This document shows, piece after piece, positions 39,029 through 49,181 of a DNA stretch of 49,181 bases. The stretch lies in contig JAFRJF010000280.1 of the NCBI GenBank assembly GCA_017432405.1, positions 1 to 49,181 of the forward strand, read 5' to 3'. The notes beneath the pieces are model-generated. The model was not told where the DNA came from. It worked only from the letters and a program-made list of their open reading frames with translations, and made no database searches. The number at the start of each line of letters is the position of its first letter. The first letter of the stretch is position 1. The DNA is from Clostridia bacterium (GTDB lineage Bacteria > Bacillota_A > Clostridia > Christensenellales > Aristaeellaceae). Both the position numbers and the translations under genes were made by a program.

Positions 39029-39046
39029 GGATATAATAGAGACAGA

Positions 39047-39084
39047 CAATCGCTCCCACTTCTTAATTGAAGTGGGAGCGATTG
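39047..39084. terminator. Bidirectional terminator after uraA
   Basis: CAATCGCTCCCACTT and AAGTGGGAGCGATTG form a perfect 15-bp stem with a short AT-rich loop, followed on the plus strand by TATATTTG. It also falls inside the truncated toxin frame on the minus strand. Confidence 0.8.
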
Positions 39085-39159
39085 TATATTTGCATGGTTT
39101 AATATGTCAAACAACCTGTGCTCAACCCTGGGATTGATGACAGCATGCCAGGTTTTCAT
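39080..39159 (-). pseudogene. Truncated ParE/RelE-type toxin
   Basis: The frame starts 2 bases after the antitoxin stop with MKTWHAVINPRVEHRLFDIL, which fits the N-terminus of plasmid-stabilisation (ParE/RelE) toxins. After about 25 residues it runs into the uraA terminator and antisense sequence, so at least two thirds of the toxin is missing. The open frame continues to 38944 by chance. Confidence 0.6.
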
Positions 39160-39161
39160 AT

Positions 39162-39410
39162 CTATACCCAGCCAAAGCGCTTTCGCAAAGATTGGCACAT
39201 TTCATCTGCACTATAGCCTTTACCTACGTCAAATTCAGCGATCGATTCGTCCAATCGAGCGGCCCATTCCAATTCCGTAAGCGGATGGAAAGGGCTGGCA
39301 GTATCCTGTTCTTCATGAAGCATTTCTCCAATTTTGGATTGGAGCTGTGTGAGTTCCTCCTTGCTGAGAAACGGCAGAACGCTATATGCGGTTTTCAGTA
39401 CGCTCTCCAT
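39162..39410 (-). CDS. Antitoxin-like small protein
   Basis: This 82-residue acidic protein contains ELTQLQSKIGEMLHEEQD and EWAARLDESIAEFDVGKGY, ending in ADEMCQSLRKRFGWV. The layout and its position directly before a toxin fragment fit the antitoxin of a ParE/RelE-type module. AGGGAAGG precedes the ATG at 39410. The partner toxin is truncated, so this is an orphan; it may persist as a regulator. Confidence 0.6.
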   Translation of the reverse strand: MESVLKTAYSVLPFLSKEELTQLQSKIGEMLHEEQDTASPFHPLTELEWAARLDESIAEFDVGKGYSADEMCQSLRKRFGWV

Positions 39411-39506
39411 GACCTTCCCTTCTTTTCGCGTTACTCCGATGAGATTATAGCATGGAATTGGATATTGACGCAAGTGTTATTTGCTATGAACACAATATAG
39501 CAATTC

Positions 39507-39725
39507 TTAATTCCGCTTCTTCGACAATCCCAGGAAGTAGTCTGCCGAGACATTGTAATACTTGCATAGGCTGATCAGGTGATGGATGGGCAGTTCATTG
39601 GCGCCGCGTTCGTAGCGTGCGTACATCGTCTGTGATGTACCGAGATAGTCTGCGACCTGCTGCTGGGTTTTATCGGCATCTTCGCGCAAATCGCGCATGA
39701 TTTTTAAATAATCGATGCGTCTCAC
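39507..39725 (-). CDS. XRE-family helix-turn-helix regulator
   Basis: This 72-residue protein is essentially one Cro/C1-type domain: LREDADKTQQQVADYLGTSQ, then MYARYERGANELPIHHLISL and DYFLGLSKK. It likely binds DNA as a small repressor. The target is unknown. The next upstream gene encodes a similar protein (shared pattern R-x-L-R-E-D-A-D, YLG, ARYERG), so the two may be paralogues from a local duplication. Confidence 0.85.
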   Translation of the reverse strand: MRRIDYLKIMRDLREDADKTQQQVADYLGTSQTMYARYERGANELPIHHLISLCKYYNVSADYFLGLSKKRN

Positions 39726-39760
39726 TCCCCATGCAGATTGCTCAATATACTTAGGAACTG

Positions 39761-40009
39761 TTATTGTGAACGTGCCTTGTCGCGCTCCGAGCGCCTGTGG
39801 GATTGAACAGTATCGTTTGATCGTCCTACGAGGTAATCCAGCGATACCCCGTAATAATCTGCCAGTTTGATCAAATACTCCAACGGAATGGTCTGAAAGC
39901 CTCGCTCATACCTGGAATATACGGTTTGTTGTATACCAAGATACTCTGCAATATCCTTCTGCTTCAGGTCAGCATCCTCGCGCATATCCCGCAGCCTTCG
40001 AAAGTACAC
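39761..40009 (-). CDS. XRE-family helix-turn-helix regulator
   Basis: The 82-residue protein has one Cro/C1-type domain (MREDADLKQKDIAEYLGIQQ, SRYERGFQTIPLEYLIKLAD) and a basic C-terminal tail (SHRRSERDKARSQ). It is closely similar in layout to the neighbouring 72-residue regulator and divergent from the third one at 40159. The target is unknown. Confidence 0.85.
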   Translation of the reverse strand: MYFRRLRDMREDADLKQKDIAEYLGIQQTVYSRYERGFQTIPLEYLIKLADYYGVSLDYLVGRSNDTVQSHRRSERDKARSQ

Positions 40010-40061
40010 GCGTGATCACCGCCCTTCAATACAATACATGCCAATGAACAGATTGGTACTA

Positions 40062-40091
40062 TTGACATTATTGCATTGACGGTGCTATAAT
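40062..40091 (+). promoter_or_regulatory. Promoter of the plus-strand XRE gene
   Basis: TTGACA (40062-40067) and TATAAT (40086-40091) are 18 bp apart. Transcription would start near 40098, which excludes the longer reading frame beginning at 40090 and supports the GTG start at 40159. Confidence 0.7.
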
Positions 40092-40158
40092 GCACATTAC
40101 AGAACTTAAAAGTACTAAGAATGGCTGGGACTCAATATGCCATAGGGGAGGGATAAGG

Positions 40159-40521
40159 GTGTACTGTGAAAACTGCGAGACAGGGGACAGGACAAACGAT
40201 GGAATAACGCAGATTCAATATGCGGCCATAGGCGCGCGCATCCGTTCCAGGCGTCTGGAGATGGGATTGACGCAGGCGCGGCTGGGGCGTTTGGCCGGCG
40301 TCTCAGGCGCCTTCGTGGGTCATCTGGAACGGGCCGAGAAGATCCCCTCCGTGGAGACGCTGATGCGGCTGTGCGTCTGCATGAACATGAGCATGGATTA
40401 CCTGGTGATGGGCGTCAGGCGGGAATGCGAGCGGACGCGTTGCGCGCTGTATGTGGAGCTGCGGGAACTGCTTGACAGGTATACGCGGAACAAGTCCGAG
40501 TTGACGAATATGACGAAATAA
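40159..40521 (+). CDS. XRE-family regulator with C-terminal extension
   Basis: The 120-residue protein has a Cro/C1 domain at residues about 23-78 (IGARIRSRRLEMGLTQARLG, VGHLERAEKIPSVETLMRL) followed by a helical tail (CALYVELRELLDRYTRNKSE) that could mediate dimerisation. Codon use is high-GC, unlike the two small XRE genes beside it. The GTG start is fixed by GGGGAGGG 6 bases upstream and by the position of the promoter. Confidence 0.8.
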   Translation: MYCENCETGDRTNDGITQIQYAAIGARIRSRRLEMGLTQARLGRLAGVSGAFVGHLERAEKIPSVETLMRLCVCMNMSMDYLVMGVRRECERTRCALYVELRELLDRYTRNKSELTNMTK

Positions 40522-40552
40522 ACCCAATGGTTTTTTTGGAAACCGAAAAAAG

Positions 40553-40620
40553 CCAATACAAAGACAAATACAAAGACGAATACAAATACAAAGAAAAATA
40601 CAAAGAGAAAGACAAAGAAA
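40553..40620 (+). repeat. AATACAAAGAC-type short tandem array
   Basis: There are about six degenerate units of AATACAAAGA(C/A) between the XRE gene and a strong hairpin. It is not coding on either strand as far as I can see. The 40522-40859 gap holds only this array and hairpins. Confidence 0.75.
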
Positions 40621-40629
40621 AAGAGTGTG

Positions 40630-40700
40630 GGAGAGGTCCCCCGGCTTGCCGGGGGACCTCTCCTGCGCACCCACCCGAATGGGACGGGTTTTTTCCTTGT
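40630..40700. terminator. Strong hairpin and T-rich tail
   Basis: GGAGAGGTCCCCCGGC and its complement pair around TT(G) at about 40631-40664. A second short stem CCCACCCG/CGGGT followed by TTTTTTCC ends near 40697. It likely terminates the XRE transcript. Confidence 0.6.
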
Positions 40701-40729
40701 TTTTGAGCAACTGTTACGGTGAACATACC

Positions 40730-40782
40730 CCGTAGGGGCGATTTCCAATCGCCCGCGGGCGCTCGGAGAGCGCCCCTACGAC
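40730..40782. repeat. GTAGGGGCG palindromic repeat
   Basis: GTAGGGGCGATTTCCAATCGCC and GGGCGCTCGGAGAGCGCCCCTAC form two back-to-back hairpins with shared outer ends (GTAGGGGCG and CGCCCCTAC). It is a REP-like intergenic element after xylB. Confidence 0.6.
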
Positions 40783-40859
40783 GCGTTCATTCATGGCAGC
40801 TTGAAACCCGACACGCAAATACACTTTTCGCATGATATGATTATAATAGGGCCCTTCGA

Positions 40860-42395
40860 TCAATAGCCCAGCTCGGCGCTCTTGTCGTAGACCGGCTTCA
40901 GGGCGTGGTAGAGCATCTCGTAGACCTGGTAGGTCTTCTCGTAGGCGGGCTGGTTCTTCGGGTCGGGGAAGGTCTTGGTCTCGGCCTTGATGACCTTCAC
41001 GGCCTCGCCCAGGTTCTCCCAGACGCCCGCGCCGACGCCGGCGACCAGCACCGCGCCGTAGGCGCCGCCCTCGTTGGCGGCGGACATGGTGTACACCGGC
41101 AGGTCGAATATGTCGGCCTGCATCTGCCGCCACAGCACGCTGACGCTGCCGCCGCCGGAGGTGTAGACCTTCTCATTCTGGGCGAATTTGCCGAAGATGT
41201 CCACCAGCTGCTTCAGCGAGTAGGTGACGCCCTCCATCACGCTGCGGGTGATGTCGGCCTTCTTCGTGCCCAGAGTGAGCCCGTAGAACGAACCGCGGGC
41301 GTTGGGGTCGGGGTAGGGGCAGCGCTCGCCGGTCAGGTAGGGGGTGAACACCACGCCGTGGGCGCCGGGCACGGAGTGCTCCGCGATGCTGCCCATCACG
41401 TCGAAGGCGCTCAGGCCCATCTCCTTGCCCACGATGCCCTCGGGGCCGCACATCTCGTCCTTGTACCACTTGTATGCGCCGCCGGCGGTCAGCGTGCAGC
41501 CGAAGGACAGCCACAGGCCGGGCTCGTTGCCGCAGAACATCTGCAAATCGCCGTTGGGGTTGTCCTCGAAGTGGTCCAGCGCCATGGACACGTTGCCGCT
41601 GGTGCCGATGACCACGCCCAGTATGCCGGGCTTCACGAGGCCCGCGCCGGTGGTCTGGATGACCGCGTCGCCGCCGCCGTAGTAGCAGTTCAGGCCCTCG
41701 GGCAGGCCGGTCAGCTCGGCGACCTCCTTCGTGACCTTGCCCGCCAGCTCGGTGGATTCGTGGGCCTCGGGGAAGATGGACTTCGACAGGCCGGCGAGCT
41801 TGATCAGCTCGTCGCTCCAGCGGCGGTTCTTCGTGTCGTAGAAGCCGGTGCCGGAGGCGTCGGAAACGTCGATGGCCAGCTTGCCGGTCATCCTGAAGCG
41901 GATGTAGTCCTTCGGGCACACGAAAAGCTTCATGCGCTTGAAGTTCTCCGGCTCCTCGTCCCGCAGCCAGAGGATCTTGCCGCCGGTGTAGCCGGTGAGC
42001 ATGCGGTTGTTGGTGTACTTCAGCAGGCCCTCCAGCCCGCCGGCCTTCTCGGTGATCCAGTCGCACTGGGCCTGGGTGCGCTGGTCGCACCACAGGATCG
42101 CGGGGCGGATGACCTCGTTGTCCTTGTCCAGGGCCACCAGGCCGTGCATCTGGCCGGAGTAGCTCAGGCCCACGATGTCGGCGGGATCGACCTTCGCCTT
42201 CTTCAGGATCACCTGCAGGCCCTTCACCACGGCGTCCCACCAGCTCTGGGGATCCTGCTCGGCCCAGCCGGGCTTGGGGGTGTGCAGCGGGTAGGTCTGT
42301 GTGGAGGAGGCGACGACGGCGCCCTCGCTGTCCGCGATGATGCACTTGGCCCCGGACGTGCCAACGTCCAGGCCGATGAGGTACTTCTTGCTCAT
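40860..42395 (-). CDS. xylB: Xylulokinase-type FGGY sugar kinase
   Basis: This 511-residue FGGY kinase begins IGLDVGTSGAKCIIADSEG (phosphate loop) and has LSYSGQMHGLVALD and ILWCDQRTQAQCDWI, both typical of xylulokinases. The second ATP-site segment is YTSGGGSVSVLWRQMQAD. It phosphorylates D-xylulose to feed the pentose phosphate pathway; rpe in this window handles the product. AAAGGAAG precedes the ATG. No xylose isomerase or transporter is next to it, so the exact sugar is not proven. Confidence 0.88.
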   Translation of the reverse strand: MSKKYLIGLDVGTSGAKCIIADSEGAVVASSTQTYPLHTPKPGWAEQDPQSWWDAVVKGLQVILKKAKVDPADIVGLSYSGQMHGLVALDKDNEVIRPAILWCDQRTQAQCDWITEKAGGLEGLLKYTNNRMLTGYTGGKILWLRDEEPENFKRMKLFVCPKDYIRFRMTGKLAIDVSDASGTGFYDTKNRRWSDELIKLAGLSKSIFPEAHESTELAGKVTKEVAELTGLPEGLNCYYGGGDAVIQTTGAGLVKPGILGVVIGTSGNVSMALDHFEDNPNGDLQMFCGNEPGLWLSFGCTLTAGGAYKWYKDEMCGPEGIVGKEMGLSAFDVMGSIAEHSVPGAHGVVFTPYLTGERCPYPDPNARGSFYGLTLGTKKADITRSVMEGVTYSLKQLVDIFGKFAQNEKVYTSGGGSVSVLWRQMQADIFDLPVYTMSAANEGGAYGAVLVAGVGAGVWENLGEAVKVIKAETKTFPDPKNQPAYEKTYQVYEMLYHALKPVYDKSAELGY

Positions 42396-42427
42396 GGGGT
42401 TCGACTTCCTTTCTGTTTTTAATATTG

Positions 42428-43084
42428 TCAGGGATTCTTCTTTTTCATCTTCGCCATGACCTTCTCGGAGACCTTGCCGATCTTCACGAAGTCAAGGCGG
42501 TTTTCCTCGCCTTTGATCAGGCGCTGTATGTTGCTCCGGTGGCCGAACAGCGACAGCAGCGAGGCGATGCAGGCCGCGCCGAGGAACAGCGGGAAGTTTT
42601 CCCGTCCGCGCTCGGTGAATATGACCAGTATCGGGAAGGCCACCGTGGTGATCAGCGAGGCCACGGACATGTACCGGGTCAGCGCCACGGCGATGATCTG
42701 CACCGTCAGCAGCGCCAGCGCCAGCCAAGGATTGATGGCGATGATCAGGCCCAGGGACGTGGCGATGCCCTTTCCACCCTTAAAGCCCATGAACACGGGA
42801 AAGTCGTGGCCCAGTATGGCGCACAGGCCCCCCGCCAGCATGCCGGCGTCGCCGCCCAGCTGCCTTCCGATCAGGCAGGCCGCATAGCCCTTCAGGCAGT
42901 CGCCCACCAGCGTCAGCACGCTGGGCAGCCAGCCCAGGTTGCGCAGCACGTTGGTGGTGCCGCTGTTGCCGCTGCCCAGCGTGCGGATATCCCGCACGCC
43001 GTAGATCCTGGCGACCAGCACGCCCGTGGGGATACAGCCGAGGAGATAACCCAAAACAGCAGACAGTATGATTTTCCATACCAT
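42428..43084 (-). CDS. plsY: Acyl-phosphate:glycerol-3-phosphate acyltransferase
   Basis: PlsY performs the first acylation in phospholipid synthesis. The 218-residue membrane protein has about five segments and the three loops of the family: GSGNSGTTNVLRNLG, GFKGGKGIATSLG, and a late VFTERGRENFPL-type region. I chose the ATG at 43084 with GGAGG 8 bases upstream over a GTG three codons earlier. It follows der by 22 bases. A Lys/Asn-rich C-terminus (EKVMAKMKKKNP) extends into the cytoplasm. Confidence 0.93.
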   Translation of the reverse strand: MVWKIILSAVLGYLLGCIPTGVLVARIYGVRDIRTLGSGNSGTTNVLRNLGWLPSVLTLVGDCLKGYAACLIGRQLGGDAGMLAGGLCAILGHDFPVFMGFKGGKGIATSLGLIIAINPWLALALLTVQIIAVALTRYMSVASLITTVAFPILVIFTERGRENFPLFLGAACIASLLSLFGHRSNIQRLIKGEENRLDFVKIGKVSEKVMAKMKKKNP

Positions 43085-43106
43085 GGTTGTCACCTCCAGG
43101 GAGGAG

Positions 43107-44435
43107 TTATTCGTCCTTCTTCCGCTCCCGCAGTATAAACTTCAGGGGTGTGCCTTCGAATCCGAAGGCCTTGCGGAATTGCTTTTCCAGGTAGCGCTCG
43201 TAGGAGAAGTGCATCAGGGTCTGGTCGTTGACGAACATCACGAAGGTGGGGGGCTGCACCGCCTGCTGGGTGGCGTAGTAGATCTTCAGCCGCCTTCCGG
43301 AGGTGGCGGGGGGCTGCAGCGCGGCCTGGGCGTCGGTCAGGATGTCGTTGAGCAGGCCGGTGGTGACGCGCTTCGTGGCCTCGGCGTGGGCGGCGCGCAC
43401 GGCCTCCAGCACCCTGTTCACCCGCTGGCCGGTGAGGGCAGAGATGAACAGTATCGGGGCGTAGGCCATGAACTTCAGGTTCTCGCGGACCTCCTTGATG
43501 AACTTGTCCATGGTCTTGGTGTCCTTTTCCACGGCGTCCCACTTGTTGATGACGATGATGGCGGCCTTGCCCTTCTCGTCCACGTAGCCGGCGATCTTGC
43601 TGTCCTGCTCGGTGACGCCCTGGGTGGCGTCGATCAGCATCAGCGCCACGTCGCAGCGGTCGATGGCCGCCAGCGCACGCACGATGGAAAAGCGCTCCAG
43701 GGACTGGTATTCGATGGCCCGCTTGCGGCGGATGCCGGCGGTGTCGATGATCACGTAGTCCTGGCCATCGTCGTCGGTGAAGCGGGTGTCGATGGCGTCC
43801 CGGGTGGTGCCGGCGATGTCGGAGACCATCACCCGGTCCTCCCCGAGGATGCGGTTGACCAGGCTGGACTTGCCCACGTTGGGCTTGCCCACCACGGCGA
43901 TCTGTATCGCGCCCACGTCCTCGTCCTCGGCGTCGGGGTCGGGGAACAGCTTGCACAGCTCCTCCAGCAGGTCGCCGAAGTTCAAAAGGTTCACGCTGCT
44001 GACCCCGATGGGGTCGCCGATGCCCAGGTTGTAGAACTCGTAGATGTTGTCCATCGACTTGATGTTGTCGATCTTGTTCACCACCAGCATCACCGGCTTG
44101 CCCGATTTGCGCAGCATGTCGGCCACGTCCTCGTCGTCGGCGGTCATGCCGGTCTTCCCGTCTACGAAGAACAGGATCACGTCGCAGGTCTCGATGGCGA
44201 TCTCCGCCTGGCGGCGCATCTGGGAAAGCAGCGGGTCGTCGGAATTGGGGTCGATGCCGCCGGTGTCGATCAGCGTGAATTTATAGTTCTGCCATTCGCA
44301 GTCGGCATACACGCGGTCGCGGGTGACGCCGGGGGTGTCCTCGACGATGGCGATACGCTTGCCCACCATCTGGTTGAAGAAGGTGGACTTGCCGACGTTC
44401 GGCCGGCCGACGATGGCAACGAGGGGCTTGGACAT
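43107..44435 (-). CDS. der: Ribosome assembly GTPase Der (EngA)
   Basis: Der is an essential double GTPase needed for 50S assembly. The 442-residue protein has two G domains with P-loops GRPNVGKSTFFN and GKPNVGKSSLVN, each with DTxG and NKxD motifs (DTGG/NKID and DTAG/NKWD). A C-terminal KH-like domain follows. GGAGG precedes the ATG. Its neighbours, the DUF512 radical-SAM gene upstream and plsY downstream, are the standard clostridial arrangement. Confidence 0.96.
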   Translation of the reverse strand: MSKPLVAIVGRPNVGKSTFFNQMVGKRIAIVEDTPGVTRDRVYADCEWQNYKFTLIDTGGIDPNSDDPLLSQMRRQAEIAIETCDVILFFVDGKTGMTADDEDVADMLRKSGKPVMLVVNKIDNIKSMDNIYEFYNLGIGDPIGVSSVNLLNFGDLLEELCKLFPDPDAEDEDVGAIQIAVVGKPNVGKSSLVNRILGEDRVMVSDIAGTTRDAIDTRFTDDDGQDYVIIDTAGIRRKRAIEYQSLERFSIVRALAAIDRCDVALMLIDATQGVTEQDSKIAGYVDEKGKAAIIVINKWDAVEKDTKTMDKFIKEVRENLKFMAYAPILFISALTGQRVNRVLEAVRAAHAEATKRVTTGLLNDILTDAQAALQPPATSGRRLKIYYATQQAVQPPTFVMFVNDQTLMHFSYERYLEKQFRKAFGFEGTPLKFILRERKKDE

Positions 44436-44474
44436 ATGTGTTCCTCCTAACGGCTTTTATAGAAGGGGCGGTTT

Positions 44475-44505
44475 AATTGAGAATTGAGAGTTGAGAATTG
44501 AGAAT
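44475..44505 (+). repeat. AATTGAGA array upstream of der
   Basis: Units of AATTGAGA, with one variant GAGTTGAG, lie about 40 bases before the der start. Together with the mirror-image array at 44602-44641 it brackets a gene-free stretch of about 100 bp. Confidence 0.75.
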
Positions 44506-44537
44506 GGCGGCGCAAATCCTTGCGGATTTGTTTATTT

Positions 44538-44788
44538 GATATTGTTGTAGCGGCGGCCTGGAGGCTTTCGCCACAAAATGCACTCAAGCTTTCGCCTGTC
44601 AGCTATTTAATTCTCAATTCTCCATTTTCAATTCTCAATTTACTATTTCGTTTCCCGTTAACTAGATATTGTTGTAGCGGCGGCCTGGAGGCTTTCGCCA
44701 CAAAATGCACTCAAGCTTTCGCCTGTCAGCTATTTATTCTCAATTCTCCATTTTCAATTCTCAATTTACTATTTCGTTTCCCGTTAAC
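44538..44788 (+). repeat. Tandem duplication of a 127-bp segment
   Basis: The copies are 44538-44664 and 44665-44788, nearly identical apart from a one-base deletion in the second. Each contains a GGCGGCCTGGAGGCTTTCGCC stretch, an AATTCTCA array and the last coding bases of the DUF512 gene (to CCCGTTAAC). The first copy is therefore a fragment of that gene's end. No complete gene lies in 44436-44760. Confidence 0.8.
44602..44641 (-). repeat. AATTGAGA array sharing its end with the purA-side array
   Basis: AGCTATTTAATTCTCAATT occurs here and at 6920-6938; both are followed by further units on the side of a gene's stop codon. A second copy within the tandem duplication (about 44729-44767) reaches the DUF512 stop. 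Confidence 0.7.
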
Positions 44789-46083
44789 GCAAGTATCGTC
44801 TGAAGCAGCGCCTCTCCCCGCCGTCCCACCGGCACGACGGGCTTTTTGAGGCGGGTTATCGCCTCGTCCAGGGTCATGTCGTCCAGGAACAGGCTGCCGT
44901 CCCGGAGCATGACCTCGGTGATCATCACGGCGTCACAGGCCACGCCGGCCATCTGCTGCGTCAGGTCCCTGCCGGTGATCAGGCCGGACACGGTGACGGT
45001 GGGGCCGAACCAGGTGTTTTCTATCGGGTAAACGGCGATGTCCGCCCCGGCGACGGGATGGTCCGCGAGCATCTGTCGGATGAACGCCGCGGCGGACTTG
45101 CCGCAGGCGATGGCCAGGGGCTTGCCTTTCGGGGTGGGGCGGCGCAGGTCCTGGGGCAGCGCCTCCCAGGCCTCGCGGTATTCGGTCTCCAGCAGCCGCA
45201 GCAGGCCCACGCCGTCGTCGATCTGGTCGTAGCCCTCGTAGGCCTCGTCCGGGGGGATGGGCCAGTCAGCCTGGAGGTAGAACTCGTCCGAGGGGAACAC
45301 GAAGCGGGTGTCCCGCGTCTGAAGCAGCCTTTCCCGCCATCTCTCGGACAGCTCGACGACGGCCCTGGCCTCGTTGCGGGTGTAGACGCGCAGCGCGCTC
45401 AGACCCTCCCGGTGGCCGGTCAGGCCCACGGGCACCAGCGCCAGGGACAGCGCGCCGGGGATTTCGGACAGCTCCCGGATGGTGCGGTCCAGCGCCGAGC
45501 CGTCGTTGAGACCGGGGCAGAGCACGCACTGGCAATGGAAGCGGACGCCGCCGTCTGACAGCCGCCTCAGCTGGTCCATCAGCCGCCGGGCCCGGGGCGT
45601 GCCGATCAGGCGGGCGCGCAGGTCCGGGTCGGTGGCATGGACGGAGATGTACAGCGGCGAGCAGTGCCGCTCGACGATGCGGTCAAGCTCCCGGTCCGAG
45701 ACGTTGGTGAGGGTCACGTAGTTGCCCATCATCAGGCTCATGCGCCAGTCGTCGTCCTTGACCCGCATGGTCTGTCGGGCGTCGCCGGGCAGCTGGTCCA
45801 CGAAGCAGAACAGGCATTTGTTGCAGCAAAGCCGGGTGCCGGACATCATCGGGGTGGTGAAGTTCAGCCCCAGAGGGGCGTACTCTTCCTTGCGAACGGC
45901 GAAGTCCAGGGCCGCGCCGTCCCGGAGCACCTGCACCGCCAGGCGGCGGTTGGCGGATAGCGCCTGGTAGTCGATGAAGTCGATGACGGGCACGCCGTCG
46001 ATGCGCCAGAGCCGGTCGCCCGGGCGTATGCCCGCGCGGGCAGCGGGGCTGCGGGGGTCGACCGATACGATGAGATGGGACAT
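44761..46083 (-). CDS. PDZ/radical-SAM protein of the DUF512 family
   Basis: The 440-residue protein has an N-terminal PDZ-like domain (SPAARAGIRPGDRLWRIDGV) and a radical-SAM-like cluster CCNKCLFCFVDQLPGD. A DUF512 C-terminal domain contains ITVSGLITG-type sequence (TVTVSGLITGRDL). The function is not known; the family is nearly always beside der in Clostridia. I chose the ATG at 46083 with AAGGAAGG upstream over a TTG six codons earlier. The final AAT TGA (Asn-stop) is contributed by the AATTGAGA repeat, as in purA. Confidence 0.88.
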   Translation of the reverse strand: MSHLIVSVDPRSPAARAGIRPGDRLWRIDGVPVIDFIDYQALSANRRLAVQVLRDGAALDFAVRKEEYAPLGLNFTTPMMSGTRLCCNKCLFCFVDQLPGDARQTMRVKDDDWRMSLMMGNYVTLTNVSDRELDRIVERHCSPLYISVHATDPDLRARLIGTPRARRLMDQLRRLSDGGVRFHCQCVLCPGLNDGSALDRTIRELSEIPGALSLALVPVGLTGHREGLSALRVYTRNEARAVVELSERWRERLLQTRDTRFVFPSDEFYLQADWPIPPDEAYEGYDQIDDGVGLLRLLETEYREAWEALPQDLRRPTPKGKPLAIACGKSAAAFIRQMLADHPVAGADIAVYPIENTWFGPTVTVSGLITGRDLTQQMAGVACDAVMITEVMLRDGSLFLDDMTLDEAITRLKKPVVPVGRRGEALLQTILALTGNEIVN

Positions 46084-46168
46084 GGCTGCCTTCCTTTTCA
46101 AACTTATCCAGATATATTATGCCTCATTTTTGCCGTTTCGTCAATGGGAAACGCATAAAGTGCAGGTG

Positions 46169-46220
46169 GTCAAAACAGGTAAATATTTACTGAAAGCCCC
46201 CTTGTCAAAACCAGGTAAAT
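46169..46220 (+). promoter_or_regulatory. Paired GTCAAAACAGGTAAAT direct repeats before ppdK
   Basis: GTCAAAACAGGTAAAT (46169-46184) and GTCAAAACCAGGTAAAT (46204-46220) start 35 bases apart, about three helical turns. The first overlaps the perfect palindrome GTAAATATTTAC (46179-46190), and the second overlaps the -35 box of the promoter. The layout suggests a regulator-binding site. Confidence 0.45.
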
Positions 46221-46230
46221 CGTATATAAT
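46202..46230 (+). promoter_or_regulatory. Promoter of ppdK
   Basis: TTGTCA (46202-46207) and TATAAT (46225-46230) are 17 bp apart, 58 bases before the ATG. Confidence 0.65.
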
Positions 46231-46288
46231 GGAAATAAGCTAAGGGTTAACATTGGCCTTAATATATTTATCGGGAGGATGAGCAACC

Positions 46289-48919
<2,631 letters not shown>

Positions 48920-48949
48920 TTGTTTAAAAGAATAAGCGGTAAATCGACT

Positions 48950-48991
48950 GCCGTCCCCGACCCGTTTCATACGGGCCGGGGACGGCGCTTT
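48950..48991 (+). terminator. Intrinsic terminator of ppdK
   Basis: GCCGTCCCCG and CGGGGACGGC form the stem with an inner CCCGT/ACGGG pair, followed by GCTTTTAT. Confidence 0.85.
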
Positions 48992-49019
48992 TATGGTTTG
49001 GCTGCGGGTTCAGTCACAT

Positions 49020-49056
49020 AAATACTGATTTGTCGCGGAGCGACAAATCAGTATTT
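49020..49056. repeat. AATACTGATTT palindrome, copy 3
   Basis: The perfect 17-bp arms AAATACTGATTTGTCGC enclose a 3-base loop. As at the left end, it directly adjoins the telomere-like run and the 120-bp terminal repeat. Confidence 0.75.
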
Positions 49057-49061
49057 GAGGG

Positions 49062-49181
49062 TTAGGGGTTAGGTTTTAGGGGTTAGGGAGAACAGCGTCG
49101 CCTCCCAAAGCCTTCCCCAGCGACCGAAGGGAGCGGTTCAGGGGAAGGTGGGCCGCGAAGCGGGTCGGATGAGGTCGGTCC
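49062..49181 (-). repeat. 120-bp terminal repeat, right copy (inverted relative to 106-225)
   Basis: This is the exact complement of 106-225, cut off by the window end. It begins with a TTAGGGGTTAGG run. Confidence 0.85.

Noticed and set aside
40730..40782. Riboswitch or attenuator for xylB
   Set aside because: It lies downstream of xylB, not in its leader, and is built like a REP-type repeat.

Overview
The window is about 49 kb of high-GC chromosome from a Firmicute of class Clostridia, most likely an uncultured gut-type lineage. The evidence is the gene order (yicC-gmk-rpoZ-coaBC-priA-def-fmt-rsmB-rlmN-PP2C-PASTA kinase-rsgA-rpe), a PyrR attenuator, an adjacent radical-SAM DUF512/der/plsY block, pyruvate phosphate dikinase, a butyrate-kinase homologue and Gram-positive Shine-Dalgarno sequences. 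Both ends lie in the same 120-bp repeat in inverted orientation, so this looks like a whole contig that broke at a dispersed repeat.

Layout. 1-10562 is a minus-strand metabolic region: M29 aminopeptidase, a structured small-RNA candidate (possibly 6S RNA), metallophosphoesterase, ferredoxin-type aldo/keto reductase, ROK sugar kinase, purB, a small four-helix-bundle gene flanked by AATTGAGA arrays, purA, pta and buk. 10768-16912 is a foreign, lower-GC 6.1-kb element with perfect 14-bp terminal inverted repeats, flanked by a 174-bp direct repeat. It holds a decayed IS1634/IS1549-type transposase, integrase and trkH debris, an NTPase/ECF-S/membrane-anchored protein/ABC exporter operon, and molybdenum-cofactor genes (mobA, broken mogA). 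17053-20001 holds DUF445, a methyltransferase, and a PIN-domain pair flanked by a duplicated piece of a zinc-ribbon gene.

20129-35799 is a long plus-strand housekeeping block (ligA, then yicC through rpe) joining DNA repair, nucleotide and CoA supply, translation initiation, rRNA modification, Ser/Thr signalling and ribosome assembly. 35850-39030 is pyrimidine-linked: PyrR leader, pyrR, a STAS/anti-sigma-like pair and a uracil-type permease. 39080-40521 is accessory: a truncated toxin with its antitoxin and three XRE regulators. 40860-46083 (minus) holds xylB, plsY, der and the DUF512 radical-SAM gene. 46289-48919 is ppdK.

The most unusual features are the cargo-carrying element whose 174-bp target duplication spared the DUF445 gene, an ABC exporter with an N-terminal GHKL-like domain, a repeat element that supplies the stop codons of two unrelated genes, and a repeat array translated in frame inside RsmB. 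Domain and family calls are from reading the translations; no database search was run.
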